Below, piece after piece: positions 1 through 9,400 of a DNA stretch of 15,618 nucleotides. A model generated the notes under the pieces. The model made no database searches. It had not been told where the DNA came from and worked only from the letters and a program-made list of their open reading frames with translations. A program made the translations under genes and the position numbers. The DNA is from an uncultured Bacteroidales bacterium (GTDB taxonomy: Bacteria; Bacteroidota; Bacteroidia; Bacteroidales; UBA932): the NCBI GenBank assembly GCA_934717185.1, contig CAKUYQ010000044.1, forward strand, positions 1-15,618, in the 5' to 3' direction. Each line of letters starts with the position of its first letter. Within the stretch, counting starts at the first letter, position 1.

Positions 1-116
1 CTTAAATTGACAATACAAAATATTTTGATACAATTATTTACATTATTTTTATTCCCGACAAAGTGTCAAACTTCCGGTGATATGCATAAATGCTTCATAG
101 CTGATATTTTTTTAAG

Positions 117-173
117 TTTTTTTTAAAAAAAAGTATTCGACATGCGGCTTTTACCATCATTTGTGTATATTTG
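117..173 (+). promoter_or_regulatory. Candidate promoter of the WYL regulator gene
   Basis: A TATATTTG box at 166-173 matches the Bacteroidetes -7 consensus TAnnTTTG and lies 64 bases before the ATG at 238. No clear -33 TTTG is visible at the usual distance. About 34 bases further upstream is a 16-base palindrome of eight T then eight A (117-132), which could act as an UP-like element or as the tail of an upstream terminator. The rest of 1-237 has no gene that I can see. It is strongly AT-rich and carries one copy of the TTCCCGACA motif at 52-60. Confidence 0.45.
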
Positions 174-237
174 TATCGGAATTGCGAATTTAAATAGACC
201 CTCTTTAACTTACATTAGACATTAAAATTTAAGAAAT

Positions 238-1212
238 ATGGCAAAAGACTTATTCAACAGGTATATCTGGTTGGCAGATACAATATACAGGGCAGGTAAG
301 ATCACTTTTGAGGAGATTACGGAAAAATGGAACAAAAGTGCTCTTAACAGTGGCGAGGAACTTACCTTAAGAACGTTCCATAACCACAGGAATGCTGTTG
401 AAACACTGTTCGATATTGATATTGAGTGTACAAAGTCCGGTGGTTATTATTATTACATCAAAAATTCTGATGATCTGGAGAATAGCGGTGTAAAACAGTG
501 GATGCTAAGCAGTCTTACAGTTAGAAACCTTATAAATGAGAGTGCGGGCCTTAAAGACAGGATTATCTTTGAGGAGATGCCGTCCGGAAAGGAGTATTTG
601 TCTCCCATAATTGAGGCAATGAAGGAGAATATAGTATTGGACGTGCATTACCAGAGCTTTAAGGCAGATGAGCCAAAATCTTATATAATAGAACCTTATT
701 GCGTTAAGATATTCAAACAGAGATGGTATCTTATTGGCCGTGACGTGGCAAAGAATCAGGTTCATATCTACGGTTTGGACAGGATTCATAAGATTAACTA
801 TACAAAACTAAAATTCAAGTATCCGCCAAGGTTCAACCCTAAGGAGTTCTTTGATACCTGTTTTGGAATTACTGTAGAGGATGGCTTGCGTGCCAATATT
901 ATTCAGCTTAAAGTGGATGCAATGGAGGCCAAATATTTTAGGGCATTACCTTTGCATCATTCCCAAAAGGAGATTCAGACTACCGATGAGTATTCTGTAT
1001 TTGAGTATCTTATTAAGCCAACATACGACTTTATTCAAGAGATCCTATCTCATGCAGATAAGGTAGAGGTCCTCTCCCCTTCCTTTGTACGTGATGTTGT
1101 TGCAGCATACGCCGGGAGGATGGCAGATCTGTATTTTGACTCTTACGATGAGGATGAAGAGACAGAGGATGTTGCAGGTGAGGATGATAATGTAAATGAA
1201 ACTGATGAATAA
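238..1212 (+). CDS. WYL domain-containing transcriptional regulator
   Basis: This 324-residue protein has the layout of WYL-family regulators. Residues 1-75 look like a winged-helix DNA-binding region with a tyrosine-rich wing (YYYY at 70-73). A WYL domain follows at about 120-188, with the hallmark RWYLIGR at 162-168 and the downstream YGLDRI. A WCX-like C-terminal part runs to about 300, and the tail is very acidic (DEDEETED). In the family the WYL domain is thought to sense a ligand, often nucleic acid or a nucleotide, and many members control DNA-damage or defence genes. Nothing here shows the target of this one. It is a stand-alone gene followed by a hairpin before rlmD, so it probably has its own transcript. 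The first ATG fits the family start. It is about the usual length and looks intact. The family call is sure and the role is not known. Confidence 0.9.
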   Translation: MAKDLFNRYIWLADTIYRAGKITFEEITEKWNKSALNSGEELTLRTFHNHRNAVETLFDIDIECTKSGGYYYYIKNSDDLENSGVKQWMLSSLTVRNLINESAGLKDRIIFEEMPSGKEYLSPIIEAMKENIVLDVHYQSFKADEPKSYIIEPYCVKIFKQRWYLIGRDVAKNQVHIYGLDRIHKINYTKLKFKYPPRFNPKEFFDTCFGITVEDGLRANIIQLKVDAMEAKYFRALPLHHSQKEIQTTDEYSVFEYLIKPTYDFIQEILSHADKVEVLSPSFVRDVVAAYAGRMADLYFDSYDEDEETEDVAGEDDNVNETDE

Positions 1213-1249
1213 CAATAGTTTATTGAAGTTTAAATAAAGTGTTTTTGGG

Positions 1250-1274
1250 GGGCGGCCAAATTGATTGGCTGCCC
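1250..1274 (+). terminator. Hairpin after the WYL gene, probable terminator
   Basis: GGGCGGCCAA (1250-1259) pairs with TTGGCTGCCC (1265-1274) around a 5-base loop. This gives a 10-bp stem with one G-T pair. The bases after it are only moderately T-rich, so it may be an imperfect intrinsic terminator or an attenuator ahead of rlmD, whose ATG is 35 bases downstream. Confidence 0.6.
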
Positions 1275-1308
1275 TCTGTATTGTGCTTTTGCACCAAATT
1301 AAAAAATA

Positions 1309-2715
1309 ATGAGAAAGAAAAAAGAACCTGTTATCTTACAAAATATAGAGATAGAGAGCATTGCAGCAGAGGGAAATGCACTTGCACATGTTGAGGGCAA
1401 GGTGCTTTTTGTGCCATGGTGCATACCCGGGGACGTTGTTGATGTGAGAGTTACAAAAAAGAAATCTGCATATATGGAGGGGGTAGTGCAGAGAATTGTT
1501 ACCCCGTCTCCTTTAAGGTTAGAGCCGTTTTGCGAGCATTATACAGTGTGTGGCGGGTGCAAATGGCAACCCCTCCCCTATGAACTGCAGCTTAAATACA
1601 AACAGCAGCAGGTTGAAGACCAACTCAAAAGGATTGGCAAGCTTGTTCTTCCGCCTATAGAACCTATTTTGGGCTCTGAAAAGACGGTTGAGTACCGCAA
1701 CAAATTGGAGTTCACATTCTCTAACAAACGTTGGATTCTAAGTGGTGAGGATGCAGAGGGGCTTTCAGATGTGGAAAAATTAGGCTTGGGTTTTCATATA
1801 TCCGGCTTTTTTGACAAAGTTCTCGATATAAAAAAATGTCATCTGCAGGCATCTCCATCTAATGAGATAAGACTGTGGATAAAACAGTATGCAATTGATA
1901 ATGGTTTAACTTTCTTTGATTTAAGGGAACAGACAGGTCTGCTTAGGAATCTTGTTATAAGAACGGCATCTACCGGTGAGGTTATGGTGATAGTTGTCTT
2001 TGCATGTGAAAGCGAACATATTACGGAGTTGATGGAGGCGCTGAAAAATGCTTTTCCACAGATTAATTCTTTGTATTACATTGTTAACACAAAACGCAAC
2101 GATTCCATATCTGACCAGACTCCTATCCTATTCAGCGGCTCAGATGCAATCTATGAGCAGATGGAGGATTTAAAGTTTAAAATTGGTCCAAAATCGTTCT
2201 ACCAGACAAACTCACTGCAGGCTTACAGGCTTTATTCTGTTGTAAGGGAGTTTGCAGATCTTAAAGGCAATGAAATAGTTTATGATCTTTATACCGGAAC
2301 CGGTACAATTGGTTTGTTTTTAAGCAGTAAGGCGGCTAAAGTTGTTGGCATAGAGTATGTTCCCGAGGCTATTGAGGATGCAAAGGTAAATGCTTTCAAT
2401 AATGGACGCGCCAACGCTTTCTTCTTTGCCGGGGACATGAAGGATATGTTAACAGGAGATTTCATAAAGGAGAACGGCAAGCCGGATGTTGTTATTTTGG
2501 ATCCTCCTCGCGCCGGTATTCATCCATCTGTTGCAGAGGTGCTTCTGCAGGCCGAAGCTCCCCGTATGGTTTATGTAAGTTGCAATCCTGCAACTCAGGC
2601 TCGCGATCTTGCTTTGTTGCAGGAGAAATATGAGATAACCCGCGTGAGACCTGTGGATATGTTTCCGCATACGCATCATGTAGAGAATGTAGTGGCACTG
2701 AAACTTAGAGGATAA
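1309..2715 (+). CDS. rlmD: 23S rRNA (uracil-C5)-methyltransferase RlmD
   Basis: This enzyme of the RumA/RlmD family transfers a methyl group from SAM to C5 of U1939 (E. coli numbering) in 23S rRNA, in the cytoplasm. The 468 residues show an N-terminal TRAM RNA-binding domain (about 9-65), then the cysteines expected to hold a [4Fe-4S] cluster: Cys75, Cys81 and Cys84 in CEHYTVCGGC, and Cys177 in KKCHLQ. The SAM-binding loop is YDLYTGTGTIG (325-335). DPPRAG starts at 398, the catalytic Cys425 sits in SCNPAT, and the C-terminal HHVENV carries the general-base Glu459. All key residues are present. Some Bacteroidetes have more than one paralog of this family (the RlmCD/TrmA group), so the exact uracil target is inferred. 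The neighbours give no operon clue, as a hairpin precedes the gene and 140 bases follow it. Confidence 0.93.
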   Translation: MRKKKEPVILQNIEIESIAAEGNALAHVEGKVLFVPWCIPGDVVDVRVTKKKSAYMEGVVQRIVTPSPLRLEPFCEHYTVCGGCKWQPLPYELQLKYKQQQVEDQLKRIGKLVLPPIEPILGSEKTVEYRNKLEFTFSNKRWILSGEDAEGLSDVEKLGLGFHISGFFDKVLDIKKCHLQASPSNEIRLWIKQYAIDNGLTFFDLREQTGLLRNLVIRTASTGEVMVIVVFACESEHITELMEALKNAFPQINSLYYIVNTKRNDSISDQTPILFSGSDAIYEQMEDLKFKIGPKSFYQTNSLQAYRLYSVVREFADLKGNEIVYDLYTGTGTIGLFLSSKAAKVVGIEYVPEAIEDAKVNAFNNGRANAFFFAGDMKDMLTGDFIKENGKPDVVILDPPRAGIHPSVAEVLLQAEAPRMVYVSCNPATQARDLALLQEKYEITRVRPVDMFPHTHHVENVVALKLRG

Positions 2716-2855
2716 TTTTAAAGGCCCCAAAGCGGACAATTTGTCGGGAAGAAAATAACATTTATGCCTTTCGTGCAATATTTTCATTATTATGGTATTT
2801 AATATACAGAACCAATAAATAATCAACGCTTCGGTTTAGTATATAAATTTTAATT

Positions 2856-3401
2856 ATGAAAAGATTATTGCTGTTTATACTAATGTCTGCCGCTTTGTCG
2901 GCTTTTTCAGGGAGGTTGTATGCCAATCATCCCGACAGTTTGCAAGTTTCCCGACAAAACGTTAAGGTACGGGATTGCAAAGTCCGCTATCAGGGCGAGG
3001 TTGCTTATGAGTTTACCCAATTATTTGATGATCTTTCATTTGGTATTGCCGGATTTACAACCACTCATGGGGTGAGAATAAAAGAAAAACTTTTTGTTGG
3101 TGTGGGTACGGGTATCTTCTCTTTCTCTGCATATGGGCTTATGATACCGTATTATGCTGTATTGGTGCCTGTATATGCTACTGTAAAAGGTTATTACCCC
3201 ATTGGAAAAAAGGTAAAATGGTTTACATCATTAGATGTTGGAACCTATATTGGACCAATGATGGCATATATTTATCCTCGAATAGGTATCAGTTTCTTGC
3301 ATAGCCGTCATCGCCGGTTAAATATTTCAACAGGCTGTCATATAGCATTTGCAGATTTTAAAGATTCCGGTATAGGGCTTAAATTATCATACAGCTGGTA
3401 A
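2856..3401 (+). CDS. Small exported protein, probable outer-membrane beta-barrel
   Basis: I do not recognise the family. The 181-residue protein begins with a clear Sec signal peptide: MKRLL, then a hydrophobic stretch to about 18, with a likely cleavage after LYA at about 21-23. The rest alternates polar and aromatic or glycine residues in short strands (GVRIKEKLFVGVGTG, ATVKGYYPIG, GIGLKLSYSW). It ends in Trp, as many outer-membrane barrels do with a terminal aromatic. The size would fit an 8-strand barrel. The gene stands alone, with 140 bases before it (no clear -7 box) and a convergent operon after it. Its start overlaps a pair of CCCGACA repeats at 2930 and 2948. A periplasmic beta-sandwich is also possible. 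The exported nature is well supported and the barrel is inferred. Confidence 0.65.
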   Translation: MKRLLLFILMSAALSAFSGRLYANHPDSLQVSRQNVKVRDCKVRYQGEVAYEFTQLFDDLSFGIAGFTTTHGVRIKEKLFVGVGTGIFSFSAYGLMIPYYAVLVPVYATVKGYYPIGKKVKWFTSLDVGTYIGPMMAYIYPRIGISFLHSRHRRLNISTGCHIAFADFKDSGIGLKLSYSW

Positions 3402-3455
3402 GGACAAGGCTACCTTAAATAAAGGTTACGGGTTAGAACACTTTAGTTGAAAAGA

Positions 3456-3489
3456 ATAAGGGAGTCCACTATTAATGGTTCTCCCTTAT
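3456..3489 (-). terminator. Hairpin terminator shared by convergent genes
   Basis: ATAAGGGAG (3456-3464) pairs perfectly with CTCCCTTAT (3481-3489), and an inner CCA/TGG helix extends it. On the minus strand the stem is followed by TCTTTTC, so it most likely ends the sigma/SusCD/TlpA operon. It sits between two converging genes and may also stop the plus-strand transcript. Confidence 0.7.
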
Positions 3490-3557
3490 CTATCCCCACA
3501 GCTTCTCACACCTTTTTTATTAACTTTTAAACTAATTTTTTAAGCAAACGTTCTCAT

Positions 3558-4979
3558 TTATTTTAAGATTTCATTAAGTACCTCAATTATATTTGCATCT
3601 GATGGACGGGGTGCATTAATTGAAATAATTCTTCCATCTTTATCAAAAATCATAAAACGAGGAATTGAGCGCACATTATAATCTGTAGAAAATTTAACAA
3701 GTGAAGACTCCGGTATAATATACTGTTTCCACGCTGGTTTGTCATCGGATATTTTTGCAAGCCATTTCACCTTATCTTTATCTAAAGAAATGCTTATAAA
3801 TTCTATCTGATCATTATTTCTGTAGTTATTATAAAGTTTCTCTAAATATGGTATTTCAATGCAACATGGTCCGCACCAACTTGCCCAAAAATCTACGTAA
3901 GTGATTTTTCCATGACCTACAACGTCCAAAAAATGTATTATATTTCCATCTGTGTCATTAAGATCAAAATCGGTAGCCTTAGCCTCATCTAACAATTTCT
4001 TTAAATTATTGTATGCTTTTTCGTTCTCTTTGTATTGAGCACTTCTTCCCGACAATTCTTTATAAAGATTAAAGACCTTATTTAACCCATCAATATTTCC
4101 ATTACTAATATGTGAACTTATCTCCTTGTCAGAAATAAATTCTCTTACTTTAGGGTTGCCGATTTTTTCTTTTAGATAATGCATTTTTCTCTCAATATCA
4201 TCACACTCTCTATAATAATCGGGATTAGCAATAGTAAGGTCATACCATATATAGTCCTCAATTGGTTTATAGAAATAATTTGCGTTGCATAAGTTAAAAT
4301 CATTGATGTCTATCTTTGAAACTTCTTTTATAAAATCGGGATCTTTGCTGCAATTATACTTCGCCAAATCAAAGCTCTTTTTAGCAAATACAAATAGATA
4401 TGCATTTGGAAGAGATTCAATATCTTTAATTGCTTCTTCTCTAAAAATAGATGAGCACTTTTTCAGCTTTTCTCTTAGAAAGTTCTGCCTCTCTTCTATC
4501 TGTACCATAAATTCTTTGTAAGATACAGGCGAGCCGTCCTCTTTTGTATAATAGTACCCGTTATAGTAAGGTAAATTTATATATTCGTTCTCTCCGGCAT
4601 TATCTCCTTTGAATGTTGCTGTTACAATATCCAAAATTTTCTTCTCTCCGTTAAGCACTGTTTCTTTTTGAACACCACTCAAATTCACTTTTATATGAGC
4701 TCCAGGTGTACAAAAAAGTTTTGTGGATGATTTATACTTGTCTAAATAATCAAGTATCAAATACTTATACTCAGTATTGTTACATATGATTTTCTGCTTG
4801 AATGTCCCATTAGAATTAATCTTAATGGTATCTACCGCATTTTGACTTCTTATTAATACATAGTTGCTCCTACCCATTACATTAATCTTTCCGTCAATAA
4901 TCATACTCTGTTTATTGTCTGTAGAGAAAGACATTAATGTTACGGTAATTAGTGCCAATGCCAAAAATTTATTTATCAT
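3558..4979 (-). CDS. Exported TlpA-like thioredoxin-fold protein with DUF4369-like N-terminus
   Basis: This is a 473-residue envelope protein. Residues 1-19 form a signal peptide (MINKFLALALITVTLMSFS) without a lipobox Cys. Residues about 25-100 resemble the small beta domain (DUF4369-like) common in Bacteroidetes TlpA proteins, starting IIDGKI and with VDTIKINSNGTF. A helical Lys/Glu-rich middle follows (about 150-335). The C-terminal TlpA/AhpC-like thioredoxin domain (about 335-473) has the redox motif WCGPC at 368-372 and the cis-proline motif SIPRFMIF with Pro440. A third cysteine (373) directly follows the motif. The family reduces or exchanges disulfides in the periplasm. It is the last gene of the susC-susD set, 31 bases after susD, so it probably acts on the cargo or on cysteines of this uptake system. 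That last point is inference. It holds one TTCCCGACA copy at 4046. Confidence 0.85.
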   Translation of the reverse strand: MINKFLALALITVTLMSFSTDNKQSMIIDGKINVMGRSNYVLIRSQNAVDTIKINSNGTFKQKIICNNTEYKYLILDYLDKYKSSTKLFCTPGAHIKVNLSGVQKETVLNGEKKILDIVTATFKGDNAGENEYINLPYYNGYYYTKEDGSPVSYKEFMVQIEERQNFLREKLKKCSSIFREEAIKDIESLPNAYLFVFAKKSFDLAKYNCSKDPDFIKEVSKIDINDFNLCNANYFYKPIEDYIWYDLTIANPDYYRECDDIERKMHYLKEKIGNPKVREFISDKEISSHISNGNIDGLNKVFNLYKELSGRSAQYKENEKAYNNLKKLLDEAKATDFDLNDTDGNIIHFLDVVGHGKITYVDFWASWCGPCCIEIPYLEKLYNNYRNNDQIEFISISLDKDKVKWLAKISDDKPAWKQYIIPESSLVKFSTDYNVRSIPRFMIFDKDGRIISINAPRPSDANIIEVLNEILK

Positions 4980-5010
4980 ACCAGTAATTGTTATTATTTA
5001 GTGTTAAATT

Positions 5011-6423
5011 TTAGTAAATCCAGTTATTATTCCATTTTAGTACCGTCTCGGGTATATTCATTTCAAGGTTTTCATCTTTAAAAAGGAACGACTCACCTGT
5101 GTCAATTATTTTGTGGCAGTATCCTGCTTTCAAATCAGTAAATAAAGGGTCGTTCCACAGGCGCTTCATGGTAAAGTAGAAATGGCCATCCCCCAAATGC
5201 TCTCTTATACTCTCTTCTACACAGAATTTAATGAGTTTTTCTTTTGAATCAACCTCGGCAGGAACCGGAGCGTCTTTGGCAGGCATACGATTCTCTCTTA
5301 ATACTTTAAGCAAATCTCTTGCAGTTTCTATATTACCTGTTCTTGCCTCACATTCTGCCAAAATAAGATATAGATCATAAGATGTAACCCCCATTTGGAC
5401 GTAGGAGATAGAGCATGGCCTAAACAAGCCATTTTCATTCAGAAATCGATACTGACGTCTGTCTGTTTTTTCAAACAGGGACGAATACTCCGGTTTAGCG
5501 TACAGAGATGCTGTAGTTGTATAATTAGGATAATATCTTGAAAGACAGCTTTGTGTAACATACAAATTCCTCATGTTTTCTACTTTGTCGTAAATGGATA
5601 TGCCGTCATATCTTATGTCAGCCTCTTCAACTTCATTTAAATTATAGAATTTGGCAGCACCTGTATCATCAGCATATTGTTTAGCTAATCTCATTACTAC
5701 CAATGCTTTATCATATTTATTCATATAGTGGTAAACCTGTCCTAACATAGTATAAGCATCAGCCTTTTCTATTCTAAAGCTATAACAAGTGTTATTGGCT
5801 ATATTAGGGCAAGATTCCTCCATCTCATTTACTATAAAATCAAACAGCTCCTTCATAGTCCCCCTATTAAAGGTCTCCTGCATTGTATTTGCATCCGTAA
5901 CGATTGGCAATCCAGGCTCATTCTCCGCATAGCTGTCATCGTAAGGCTTTAAATAGATCTGTGCATTGCGGAAAAGATACCAGGCACGTAACATTCTGGC
6001 CTCAGACTTAGTTGATAGTTTCTCACTCTCGTTGGCATTAGTATTCATTACATTGTTTATTACCAAATTGGCTATGTAAATGTTATTATTGTAACCCCAA
6101 TCATCCGGCAAATCGTCGGGAAGAAGAAAATCTCTGTTATACTCATAACACAACTTTCCCTGATTTCCCATAAGTGTGGTTAATTGGCCAAGACTTCTTT
6201 CTGTAACAGTAAATTCGTCACTCAACAGAGGAAAATAGAGGACATCCATAAAAGTTGACCATCTTAGCATATTAAACGATACCAGTAATCCGTCAAAATG
6301 TTTATATTCTGTTGGAATATCTCTACCTCTTGGCTTTACTCCTAAAAATCCGTTTGGATCGCATGCAGAAAAGAGTATAGATGCCAATACTGTTATTAAT
6401 GTTATAATTTTTATATTTTTCAT
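5011..6423 (-). CDS. SusD/RagB-family substrate-binding lipoprotein
   Basis: This is the surface lipoprotein partner of the SusC transporter encoded just upstream (23-base gap). In the family it acts as the lid that binds substrate over the barrel. The 470 residues start with a lipoprotein signal peptide whose lipobox ends LFSAC, giving lipidated Cys21. The mature start CDPNGFLGVKPRG is typical of a SusD/RagB subgroup. The TPR-like core shows EARMLRAWYLFRNAQIY (141-157). The C-terminal helix has YDLYLILAECEARTGN, where substrate-binding SusD proteins carry an (A/L)AEAxxR block. It is somewhat shorter than starch-type SusD proteins (about 550). No carbohydrate-active enzyme is encoded nearby, so a peptide, metal chelate or other ligand is as plausible as a glycan. 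The family call is firm and the ligand is unknown. Confidence 0.93.
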   Translation of the reverse strand: MKNIKIITLITVLASILFSACDPNGFLGVKPRGRDIPTEYKHFDGLLVSFNMLRWSTFMDVLYFPLLSDEFTVTERSLGQLTTLMGNQGKLCYEYNRDFLLPDDLPDDWGYNNNIYIANLVINNVMNTNANESEKLSTKSEARMLRAWYLFRNAQIYLKPYDDSYAENEPGLPIVTDANTMQETFNRGTMKELFDFIVNEMEESCPNIANNTCYSFRIEKADAYTMLGQVYHYMNKYDKALVVMRLAKQYADDTGAAKFYNLNEVEEADIRYDGISIYDKVENMRNLYVTQSCLSRYYPNYTTTASLYAKPEYSSLFEKTDRRQYRFLNENGLFRPCSISYVQMGVTSYDLYLILAECEARTGNIETARDLLKVLRENRMPAKDAPVPAEVDSKEKLIKFCVEESIREHLGDGHFYFTMKRLWNDPLFTDLKAGYCHKIIDTGESFLFKDENLEMNIPETVLKWNNNWIY

Positions 6424-6446
6424 GTTCGGTTTTAATTTTCAATCAT

Positions 6447-9400
6447 TTAAAAGTTAACAGACAATCCTATAGAGTAGTATGTGCCATAGTTTTTGCCTTT
6501 AATTCCAACCTCAGGATCAATACCTTTATCATTAGCAACAATTTTAAATATATCGTGTCCTGTTAGTCTTACCTTAATATTCTGCATTTTTAACTTTTCG
6601 CAGACATGTTTAGGCAGATTGTATGATAAAGTCAACTCTCTTAATTTTGCGTATGAAGCAGACTGCACAATAACATCTGAATAGGCAAAAATATTTTCTG
6701 AATAATAAAGTGCTCTGCCTTTATTATTAGCGTCTTCATACGATGATGGAATAATTGTTTTTGCTTCGTCTCCTGGTTGCCTCCACCTTTTATCAAACTC
6801 ATTGTCTCTGTTATAGTTAAAACGATAACGTAATGTAGGTGTATCATATGTGTACATTTTGTGGCCTAAGTTAAATATAATCATTGCCGTTAAGTCAAAG
6901 CCTTTATAGCTGAATGTGTTGGAGAATGATCCACTGCATTTGGGAATCATAGTCCCAATATAGTATGCATCATCCGCTTTTAGATCTGTGTATTTATATA
7001 TAATATCACCATCTTTGTTATATACTTGAGGAACTCCATCCTCATGTCTTAATCCTGCCCATTTAAGTCCCCATAGAGCACCGGCAGGGTAGCCCTCACT
7101 ATACTTGCCGTTATATATTTTGGAATACAGTGTGGTTGCCGGAACTTTATAATAGTCAAGTACTTTATTCTTGTTGTATGATATATTTAAATTTGAACTC
7201 CATGTAAACTCATTTGTCTGAACATTTACCGTATTTAAAGACAATTCAATTCCTTTATTTTCCAATGCACCAACATTGGCATATATAGACTCATAACCTG
7301 TAAGAATATTCAACAGTTTTGTAGCCAACATATTTGATGTTTTTTTATGATAAAAATCAACAGATCCGTTTACCCTGTAATCAAGAAAAGAAAAGTCCAC
7401 TCCAAAATTCCATGTCCTTGTGGTCTCCCATCCAATTTTTTTATTACTTGGTGAGGTTATTATATATCCATTTTGGTTATCAAAATATCTTCCGCCAACA
7501 TTTACACCTATTATATCGTATGGTCCACCCATTGTAGGAAGTGGAGAATTTCCGGAGTGTCCCCAACTTAATCTGGTTGTTAATGAATTGATCCAGTCTA
7601 TATTCTTTAAGAATTTCTCCTCTTTTATTCTCCAGGAGAAGCCAATAGAACCAATAGGTTTATATTGGGAGTTCACGTCGGTTCCAAACAGATTACTCTG
7701 GTCTATTCTGGCACTACCGTTAATGGAGTATCTGTTTTTAAAGGTATATGCCAAATTGCCATAGTAAGATACATATCTCAAAACGGTCTCACTCTGTGTG
7801 GTGTTATCTGTGCTTACACTTGGATATTTTCCAAAATAGTTTCTAAACGAAGATTTAGCAGCAGTAATGTCATACGAAGTATTAGTCATAGTTTGGTAAT
7901 CATACCCTCTTTCGAATGATGTATTGATATTGGTTTTATTTTCTCTATACTCTGTACCAAGTAATGCTGTAATTTGATGCTCTTTACCATTGAACGAACC
8001 ATTATATGCTACTTGATTACGAACTGTCCAATCAGAGATAAGGTTATCTGTCAATTCATAATCTCCACCATCTTTTGGTAGGAGCTGATCAAAAGTACTG
8101 GTTGTTGCCCTAATCCTATCGTGTCTTACAGACCATGTCTCCGGTGAAATAAAGTATTCAGAGTTAGATACACCTCTTAAATATTGTAATCTAACTTCGT
8201 ACTCAATATCTCTCCATATCTTTACTTTTAGAGCTGTGTTAGCCCTAAATCTGGTATCTTTCTTTTTTTTGAAATTGTTATAGAAATCTTCTACAGGATG
8301 ATACACCGGGGAAATATCAAGGTTTTGTTTAATTTTTTCTTTATCATTTTCAAGCATGTAATAATCATTGAAATCTGTCCAATTACCATTATCATCCTTT
8401 AACATAGCATAGGGAAGCATCCCGGTATACGGATCTAACCAACTTCCGGAACCAACTGTTTGTAGGAAGTCTGTATGTTCCCTGCTTTCTGAATGAGAAA
8501 CATTAAGTGATAAGTCCCAATCAAGCCATTTGGTAATACTGTATTCTTGCTTCAGATTCAATTTATAAGTATTGTCTTTGTTGTGGTAATTGCCTTGATT
8601 GCCGTCATATCCTAAAGATCCGAAAATCTTAAATCTATCTGTTCCGCCACTCATTGATATATTGTGAGAAGTTTTCCACATATTTGTCATCATCACCTCT
8701 TGATATTGTGAGTATGCATCCCTATTAGCAAGATCATTTAATCTATTGTTCCTCTCATCTAAAGATATAATTCCACGTTTCCAATCATATAATATCTGCT
8801 CGTGGGGTAAAACTACAGGAGTGTCATAAGTGATTTTGGTAAGACCTTTTGTCATGTTTGTTATGGTTTCCCACGGATATGCCTCCTGATAATCTGCACT
8901 TTCAAATACTTCAAGTGCATTCTTGATGAATGTCTTACTATCCATAAGATTGTATGATTTAAGGCTTGGCTTCCCTTTGTATGTAAAGTTGCCGTCATAA
9001 CTGACGTTTATGCGTCCGTTTGTATTGTTTCCGGCTTTTGATGTTATTACAATCACTCCGTTTGCAGCTCGTGAGCCCCAAATTGAAACAGCAGTTGCAT
9101 CTTTTAAGACAGTAACTGAAGCTATATCATTTGCTGATAATAACTTTTCAACGTCATCTGTAGAAACGGCAACACCATCCAATACAAATAATGGTTCTTG
9201 ATTGGAATTTATAGAGGTAATACCACGGACTAAATATTTGTTGGTAGTATTTGCAGAGGTATTAACTGTAAAACCAGATGCAGTACCTTCCAGACTTTCA
9301 AGAATACTTCCACGGGACATTGCTGATGATTTTACATTCTCACCCTTTATCACACTGTACGAAGCTGCACTTCTTTCTTTTGAAATTGTCTGGTATCCGG

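Noticed and set aside
117..132. T8A8 palindrome as a terminator hairpin
   Set aside because: A pure A/T palindrome without a loop is unlikely to form a stable RNA hairpin. It is noted only as a possible promoter-upstream element.
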